Source: Cephalotus follicularis (lineage: Eukaryota > Streptophyta > Magnoliopsida > Oxalidales > Cephalotaceae). From it: a stretch of 64,000 bases of DNA. Shown here in pieces: positions 57,654 through 64,000 of the stretch. The notes under the pieces are model-generated. The model had not been told where the DNA came from. It searched no databases and was given only the letters and a program-made list of their open reading frames with translations. A program made the position numbers and the translations under genes. Position 1 is the stretch's first letter. Every line of letters starts with the position of its first letter. The DNA is taken from positions 334,439 through 398,438 of the forward strand of contig BDDD01001587.1 of the NCBI GenBank assembly GCA_001972305.1. Reading direction: 5' to 3'.

Positions 57654-58424
57654 GTGACAACCAAACTCTTCCTGTTATCATTTCATCTAATCTTACTCCC
57701 AGTCAGGAAGAGGAGGTTATTGACCTACTCAAAGAAAACAAAGAGGCAATCGGTTGGACGATGGCTGAATCAAATGCTAGATAGGTTAGCTGGTCATGAG
57801 TATTATTGTTTTCTCGATGGGTACTTCGGATACAATCAAATTCCCATCGCTCCGCAAGATCAAGAGAAAACCACGTTCACATGCCCTTTCGGAACATTTG
57901 CTTACCGACGCATGCCGTTTGGCCTTCGCAATGCTCCCGCTACCTTCCAAAGGTGCATGATGAGTATTTTCTCCTACATGGTGGAAGACTTTCTTGAAGT
58001 ATTTATGGATGACTTTTCTGTGCATGGTTCCTCATTTTCTCAATGCCTTTATCACCTAAAATTAGTACTCGACAGAAGTCGAGAAAAGAATTTGGTGCTT
58101 AATTGGGAGAAGTGTAATTTCATGGTGAAGAAGGGGATTGTTCTTGGACATGTAGTGTCAAACGAAGGAATTCAAGTACATAAAGCGAAAATTAAAGTCA
58201 TCGAGCATTTGCCTCCACCTCGTAATGTGAAAGACATCCGAGCATTCCTTGGACATGCTGGTTTTCATCGAAGGTTCATCAAGGATTTTAGCAAGGTAGC
58301 ACGCCCCTTGACTTCGCTCCTTGCGAAGGATGAAGATTTTGTTTTCTCTGATGAGTGCCTTGTAGCATTTAACCGCTTAAAGAAGGAGCTCACTTCCTCT
58401 CCTATCATTCAGGCACCCATTTAG
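57654..58424 (+). pseudogene. E10 reverse transcriptase, internally deleted
   Basis: After EEVIDLLKENKEAIGWTMAE-like sequence (57710-57770, frame-shifted) the text jumps to LNQMLDRLAGHEYYCFLDGY. Relatives have more than 100 residues between, including the LCIDYRKLN region, so the fingers are deleted. From GYNQIPIAPQDQEKT on it is intact, with PFGLRNAPATFQRCM and catalytic FMDD in VFMDDFSVHG, then LGHVVSNEGIQVHKAK. It ends at a TAG after IIQAPI. Confidence 0.92.
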
Positions 58425-58790
58425 ACTGAGCCTTTTGAGATCATGTGCGACGCTTCCGATAGTGCCATTGGAGCTGTTCTCGGACAAAGAATGAATAAAC
58501 TGACTCGCGTCATTTATTATGTAAGTAGAACCCTTTTCGATGCGCAATGGAATTACACAACCACTGAGAAAGAATTCTTAGCTGTGTCTTTGCTCTAGAG
58601 AAATTTCGTTCATATCTTTTAGGGTCACATGTCATTGTGTATACCGATCATGCTGCAATTCAGCATCTCATGAGTAAAAAGGATGCAAAAGCACATCTTA
58701 TTCGGTGGGTTCTCCTCCTTCAAGAGTTTGACATTGAAATTCGAGACAAGAAAGGAACATAGAATTTGATAGCCGACCATCTATCCCGAC
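58425..58790 (+). pseudogene. E10 RNase H (broken)
   Basis: MCDASDSAIGAVLGQR (catalytic Asp kept), [20 protein letters not shown], a frameshift near 58590, then [20 protein letters not shown] and [13 protein letters not shown] near 58761 precedes the last part. Confidence 0.88.
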
Positions 58791-59848
58791 TTTCTAATAC
58801 ACCTGAGGTCCATGGTCTGATTAATGAGAGTTTTCCTGATGAGCAGATTATGCGTGTTGAGAGCGAACCATGGTACGCGGACATAGTAAATTATCTTGTT
58901 ACGGGAAGTGTACCCTCGGAATGGTCTGCTCAAGTAAGGCATAGGTTTCTTTCGCAAGTTAAACATTTTTATTGGGATGATCCTTATCTTTTTAAAGCAT
59001 GTCCGGATTTAATTTTGCGACGATGTGTTCCTGATCATGAGCATCGCTCGGTTCTATCTTTTTGTCATGATCAAGCATGTGGTGGTCATTTCGGCCCTAC
59101 CAAGACAACGGCTAAGGTTTTACAATGTGGTTTTTATTGGCCGACTATTTTTAAAGATGCATTTCAGTACTGTAAGGCTTGTGCTTCGTGTCAAGCTTTA
59201 GGCCATGTGACGAAACGAAATATGATGCCTTTGACACCGATTTTGACGGTCGGGATCTTTGATGTTTGGGGTATTGATTTTATGGGTCCGTTTCCCAAGT
59301 CATTTGGGAACTTATACATCCTTCTAGCTGTTGATTATGTTTCAAAGTGGATTGAGGCGATTCCTTGTCGAACCAATGACAACTTCGTCGTTGTTAAATT
59401 TCTCAAGGGGCATATTTTTTCTCGTTTTGTCACCCCACGTGCCATTATCAGTGATAGAGGTACTCATTTTTGCAATCGTTCATTTGAAGCACTTATGAAA
59501 AGATATGGGATCACTCACAAGCTCGCCACACCATATCATCCCCAAACAAGTGGGCAAGTTGAGGTATCTAATCGCCAAATCAAGCAAATTCTCGAAAAAA
59601 TAGTCAACCCCAACAGAAAGGATTGGTCCACGCAACTTGTGGATGCTTTATGGGCTTATCGAAACGCTTTCAAAACTGACCTTGGTCAATCTCCTTACCA
59701 TCTTGTGTATGGTAAAGCTTGTCCTCTTCCTGTGGAGTTAGAACATCGAGCATTTTGGGCTATTAAGCAATTCAATTTTGATCGTTCCATTGCGGGTAGT
59801 CATCGTGCGCTTCAATTGTCTGAGTTAGAAGAAATTCGATATGCTTAG
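58766..59848 (+). pseudogene. E10 integrase (open frame)
   Basis: 360 codons uninterrupted: [14 protein letters not shown] ... CKACASCQ (HHCC zinc module), then the core with [21 protein letters not shown] and [10 protein letters not shown], so all D-D-E residues are present. The C-terminus [20 protein letters not shown] is typical of the Athila/Tat branch; it ends early with a TAG after EEIRYA. The ATG is just the first after a stop. The best preserved integrase in the window. Confidence 0.93.
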
Positions 59849-60092
59849 AAACAATAGAAAAACCCCATAGCAGATAATAAAAATTTTGTTTTCAAGGAAA
59901 AGAAAAGGAATGCATCTTGAGCTAGGAATTTTGTGCGAAAAATAAATTGATAAATGAATAAAAAGACCGATCTTTTTGTGTTTTCAAAGTTTCATAAGAT
60001 TTTATGGAGGAGGAGGACAAGGAATTGAGGTTCTTGCATATGTGTGTATATAGATATATATGCCGAAAAAAAAGAAGAAAAAAAAATCGGTC

Positions 60093-60411
60093 TTAGTCTG
60101 AAGCCTATTTGATTCGAGTAATTAAACCTTAGGGGTGTTCTACACCTAGTTCCTTCAAGCCAACTGGTTTGAGAGCAACTGGTCGAAAGCTCGCTACATG
60201 GATCTTATAGAAAGCTTAAGAGCCTAAGACCTATATAAAAACTATATAAATAAAATTACCTCTTTGAATTCAGTCTTAGTCTGTAGCCTATTTGATTCGA
60301 GTAATTAAACCTTATGGGTGTTCTACACCTAGTTCCTTAAAGCCAACTGGTTTGAGAGCAACTGGTCGAAAGCTCGCTACATGGATCTTATAGAAAGCTT
60401 AAGAGGCTAAG
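60093..60411. repeat. Duplicated segment of about 138 bp in E10
   Basis: Copies at about 60093-60229 and 60274-60411, starting GTCTTAGTCTG and ending AAGAGSCTAAGAC, with only a few differences. An A/T-rich spacer of about 45 bp lies between. Confidence 0.9.
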
Positions 60412-60960
60412 ACATTGCACGAATTTAAAAGTTGGTAAAAGAAAGAAAAAGAAAGGAAAAATGGAGAAATATATCTATATGTGTATATGTGAGTGCTAAA
60501 GTTCTTTTGTCTTACTCCGAAGTAGGATTTTATGTTGTTGCGAATGCATATCTTTATTGGTCATTAATGGTGGAATAATAAAATAATTTGCTAAAAGTCC
60601 CTTAATTGAGATGTGTTTTGATTCTAGAACTTGGAACGAGATAATAAAGTTCAAGTATGGGGGTGTTCTATGAATTTTTTAGTATAGATACATTTTACCT
60701 GTTTTCAAAGTTTTAATGAACTGAATTTTGTGTGTTTATTAATTGGAAAACACTCACGAGAAAAAACTCGTCCACTAGGGCCACCTAGTGGTTTAACGGC
60801 TTGTTGCATAAGCTAAATGCAATCGTGATTCCTACGAAAGTGAGTTAGGTTTTTGTTTATGTTCTTTTTTGTGTTTTCAGTTTTTATTTTTTGGTGTTTG
60901 CATGTGTTTTCTGGTTTTTAGCTTTCTATTTGGTTTGCTTGAGGACAAGCAAAGTTTAAT

Positions 60961-60970
60961 TATGGGGGTA
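60961..60970 (+). other. E10 polypurine tract
   Basis: TATGGGGGTA directly before the 3' LTR, as usual for this branch. Confidence 0.85.
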
Positions 60971-61169
60971 TTTGTTTAGCATAAAAATATGTTGTTTTTA
61001 ATGAGTTATTTGCTATATTTTTATGCGTGGAATAGACTACTTTGGTTGTGTTATATTGATTTTCAGGTACAAGTGCAAAATGACCAAAGTGCAAGAATAC
61101 TACCCAAAAGTGTGCAAATTGGAGTTTAAACGAGTAAAGATTGAAGAATGGACAAAATCGGCAGAAAAC

Positions 61170-61478
61170 AGAGTAAACGCGTCGATGTCTATCATACACC
61201 TCTATGTCTTTTCTGGGTTTACAAAAAAAGCGTCGACGTCTTTTGATAAGGATCGATGTCTTTTCTGGAAAATGCAATTTACCTTCAAGAGCTATGAGAA
61301 AGACATCGACGTCTTTCATCAAAGGGATCGACGTCATTGTGCAAATTCGACCTGTAACTTTTGGACCAAATGGGATCGACGCCTTTCATCATGGGAGTCG
61401 ACGTCTTTCATGCGCATCTCAGCAAAACGAGACTTTTACAAAAAGACATCGACATCTTTCAAAAGAAGTCAACGCCTT
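61170..61478. repeat. AAAGACGTCGACGTCTTT-like palindrome array (E10 3' LTR)
   Basis: Counterpart of 55190-55492 with a few changed units (for example ACGTCATTG for ACGTCTTTG). Confidence 0.88.
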
Positions 61479-61883
61479 CCTCCGCAGCAGAAATAGAAAG
61501 ATTAGATTTTTGCCAGATTTTGTAACTAGGATTGCTTTATTTCCGTTTTTGATCAATTTTGTAGTATATAAACAACATATGGCCGGCCAAATAGTAGTAG
61601 TAAGTAGAGGCTGTAGAACCCTAATTTCTTTCATCAATTTAGTTTTGTTTCAAAATGTTTAGTAGAGCTAAGAGATGTGCAAAACACTAGTTTTAGAGTG
61701 GTAAGAACAAACCCTAGCATACGTCCACTTGTCCCAAGGATCCATCAATAAAAATCCTTGAATATTTGATTTGTTCTTCAATATTTCTGCCTTCGCACAC
61801 ACTTTGTCTGTCTGATTAAAATCCACAAACATCTTGTCGGTGAAGCTGAAAGTTGGTGAATAAATGGTGCTTAATTCAACGGA

Positions 61884-62010
61884 GTCTACTCATACGATTT
61901 GTCGCAACGAACACACTTCGTATAGACCTAGCATGTCTACTCATACGTCTTGCCGCCGTTACGTGCCGTACTTCGTATAGACCTAGCATGTCTACTCATA
62001 CGTCTTGTCA
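61884..62010. repeat. Short direct repeat in E10 3' LTR
   Basis: GTCTACTCATACG recurs near 61885, 61936 and 61991, each followed by TTGTCR or TTGCCG and then CTTCGTAT or CTCCGTAT with CGACCTAGC or AGACCTAGC. Confidence 0.8.
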
Positions 62011-62464
62011 TCACCGCCGCACTCCGTATCGACCTAGCTGCCGCTGATTATCAAGGTATGATCGTTCAAATAAATGGAATTGTTCAATACAATCTACGGT
62101 GAGTTTCTAAACCCTAAAACCGCTTTTTAATTATATCTTTTCTTAGCTTTTATTCATTAGTTTGATAGTTTATCTTGAAATTGGTATACTTCGCCTAGGT
62201 TGGATAGATTATAACTAGTTTACGTTTCCCTGCGTTCGACCCGTTACTGCATGATCCGTGCACTTGCGGCTATAAATTTTAAAACATTCTTAATAAGTGA
62301 ACAAGTGGTTAGCACCTTGCAGGGGAAACGCTTTCAATTAGTTTAAATTTATTCGATGATTCGTAGTATATATTTGTGTTTTACATGTGTTATAACATTG
62401 TATAAGCTCATGTTTTTTATTAGCAGAGTATTCTTTTCCTAAAAATTGCCGTAAACATTTATCA

Positions 62465-62639
62465 GACAACCATTGCTTACACTTGCCTAGTAACTTCATT
62501 CATCTCCACGTTATAGTTGCAAGGCTACAAGCAAGTCTTCATAATATGGTATGGTGTGACACATTCAGGGTTGTCAGTGCTAATATCCATATAGCACAAA
62601 CTGGTGCAAAAACCCTAATGTCTATCATTCCATAAAATC
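62465..62639 (-). pseudogene. E11 integrase fragment and unassigned DNA
   Basis: GACAA (62465-62469) is the right E10 duplication. On the minus strand the next about 40 bases read NEVTRQV*AMVVQ, which joins VQETIDMV of E11 across E10, matching the W-DEVGER ... VQET pattern of chromovirus integrases. Beyond about 62510 I cannot assign the sequence. Confidence 0.6.
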
Positions 62640-64000
62640 CTGAAGACTTGATAGATAACGTAACACTTTTTAGTCCAAACCAAGGCTGATTGGAACGGAA
62701 AGTTTATACATAATAAGATCTGCAAGGCAGATAAGTTGGGGTGGATACTCTGGCCAACTCCTGGCACACAGGATCACCTCCGTAGTCAGTGACCTCTGCC
62801 ATCACTCGACTAACGGCATTAAGCATAGACAATCAATTCAATCAGTTCAATAATAATTACATATATACATATATATATATATATGCTAATATAAATATGC
62901 AATATGATTTTTCTTTTAGAAACATATAACAATTCAGTGATCGTACATCTCTTAAGAGGAAAACGATATCAATACAATAGTGGTTCCCAGTTGGAGAACA
63001 AAACAGTAGGTACCTCTCATAGGAGGAGTAGTAAATCATTGGCAATAAGTTTTCATTTTGAAACCATTAGTAAAAATCCATATCCGTGCTTATAGCACTT
63101 AGTTTGGTTTAATCCTTGAAATATGGAAACAATAGGGTTTATGAACACCCACTAGTATATACTAATTAACAGTAGCATATACAGCAACAATAGTAAACGA
63201 CAGTAACAATTCAAGGATTCAACAAGGTAATTAGCATACCATAGTCATTCATGTGCAACTCACACAAGGAGTGCATACGTTGTTTAATTCTTGAATGTAA
63301 TTATATGAGGCCAGGATTGATTGTTCTAATCATCCCTAGGGAGGCCAGGTTAATTACATTCAAATTGAGGCCTAAATAGGACCTATATCAGAAATTATCC
63401 CAGGACAGTCGACTGCTCTAAAGAACAGTCGGCTGTTTGATTGAGTAGTCGACTGTTTTCTCTTAACAGTCGACTGGATAGATTGAGTAGTCGACTGTCA
63501 TGAAGAACAGTCGACTGCTTTGCCCAGAAAATGCAGGCAGTAGCAGGTTATGTATTTCAATGTCCAATTACTAACTTAAACAACACATGCAATCAAACAG
63601 AAATTAACCATACATGATATGCATAATATATCTTCCAAAAACATGTCATTACCCCTACCTTAAACGCTATCCCGAGATCAATTGGGATTGATCTCTCTCT
63701 TTGAGTTTCCAAGGCCTTTTCCACCAACCAATCTTCCCAATCTCAACATAATTTAATCAGGAGATCCAAAATCTCAGTCTCTTTGAACACCCAAATCCTC
63801 CAAGTCCACTCCTACAATCCTCCAGCAAGCTCTCCTCTATCCTCAGTGTTTTCTAACACTCACACTCTAATCAAACAGCTGATATAAAGGCTTAGGAGCC
63901 TTAGAATTTGCCAGATTCCCATTAACTCAGCCTTCTCTTTTCTCTCTCTCACATGTTCACTCCTCTCTCATTCTTTCTATCTTTTTCTCACTACTCTGCT
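62640..64000 (-). repeat. E14: LTR fragment of the E9 family, runs off the window
   Basis: Aligns to E9 in reverse from about E9 position 43000 to about 41300: GATCTGCAAGGCAGATAAG, CTGGCCAACTCCTGGC, TCCGTAGTCAGTGAC, the palindrome array, CAGCTGATATAAAGG and the CT-rich end. The left end is ill defined and the terminal part (E9 43000-43585) is missing. No gene. Confidence 0.82.
63401..63522. repeat. CAGTCGACTG palindrome array (E14)
   Basis: Six units: ACAGTCGACTGC, ACAGTCGGCTGT, TAGTCGACTGT, ACAGTCGACTGG, TAGTCGACTGT and ACAGTCGACTGC. Counterpart of 42139-42256. Confidence 0.88.

Larger units (their letters stand above)
59849..60971. other. E10 3' internal non-coding region
   Basis: After a short disrupted integrase tail (remnants to about 59990) I see no coding content. 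It holds an A-rich run near 60065-60090, a duplicated segment, and a pyrimidine-poor lead into the purine tract (GAGGACAAGCAAAGTTTAAT). Confidence 0.7.
54985..62464 (+). mobile_element. E10: Athila-like Ty3/gypsy element with internal deletions
   Basis: 7,480 bp. Truncated 5' LTR (54985-55791), gag remainder, protease, RT, RNase H, integrase, long 3' non-coding part, purine tract and a full 3' LTR (60972-62464). Gag phrase NPGWRNHPNFSW and protease LGASVNLLPSSIYEKLGLGEL are characteristic of the Athila/Tat branch. No chromodomain. It inserted into E11. Confidence 0.92.
60972..62464 (+). repeat. E10 3' LTR
   Basis: 1,493 bp, TTGTTTAGCAT ... ATTTATCA. Shares the first about 800 bp with the 5' copy except for a patch at about 61655-61740. 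It contains a triplicated GTCTACTCATACG-like phrase (61884-62010), giving small direct repeats of about 65 bp. Confidence 0.9.

Noticed and set aside
1-64000. Centromere satellite or CRM element
   Set aside because: No tandem satellite seen, and the chromodomain C-termini look like Tekay/Del type rather than CRM, though I could not run a tree.

Overview
The window is plant nuclear DNA made almost entirely of nested LTR retrotransposons. I found no host gene, rRNA, tRNA gene or CRISPR array. Plant origin is shown by tRNA-iMet primer sites (TGGTATCAGAGC and its complement), by plant-only lineages (chromodomain Ty3/gypsy, Athila-like gypsy, SIRE-like Ty1/copia with an extra env-like ORF), and by solo LTRs with 5-bp target duplications. 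The setting looks like repeat-rich, probably methylated heterochromatin of a large seed-plant genome. I do not name a species.

Layout, left to right. (1) 1-9317: chromovirus E1 (minus), both LTRs present, left one cut by the window edge. (2) 9318-11578: internal remnant of an older chromovirus E2 (minus), bounded by E1 and E3. (3) 11579-16063: 5' part of chromovirus E3 (plus): LTR, primer site, gag, protease, then an abrupt break. (4) 16064-17626 and 28142-28174: one LTR-like block E5, split by (5) E4 (17627-28141, minus), a complete chromovirus flanked by TTAAT and itself carrying a 275-bp solo copia LTR E13 (TSD GAAAC) at the RT/RNase H boundary. (6) 28175-51974: SIRE-like copia E7 (minus) with gag, pol and an env-like ORF. 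It is split by a 3.9-kb solo LTR E6 (TSD CTCCC) and by chromovirus E8 (34702-46929), which itself holds solo LTR E9 (TSD TTCCC). (7) 51975-53181: degraded copia E12 (plus). (8) 53182-54984 and 62465 to about 62510: chromovirus E11 (minus), split by Athila-like E10 (54985-62464, plus, TSD GACAA). (9) About 62640-64000: LTR fragment E14, same family as E9.

Every element appears dead: premature stops, frameshifts, insertions and lost catalytic residues occur throughout. Many of the in-frame stops can be explained by C-to-T or G-to-A change, as expected from deamination of methylated cytosine.

The observation I find most interesting cuts across families. Most LTRs here, in chromoviruses, an Athila-like element and a SIRE-like copia, contain arrays of short imperfect palindromes centred on TCGA. 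There are three types: CAGTCGACTG, AAAGACGTCGACGTCTTT and AAGCGTCGACGCTT. In closely related chromoviruses (E1 versus E3/E4), different palindrome types occupy equivalent LTR positions. In E7 a further array lies upstream of a TATA box just before the env-like ORF, like a second, internal promoter. This could be a shared regulatory-site system acting on unrelated retrotransposons.
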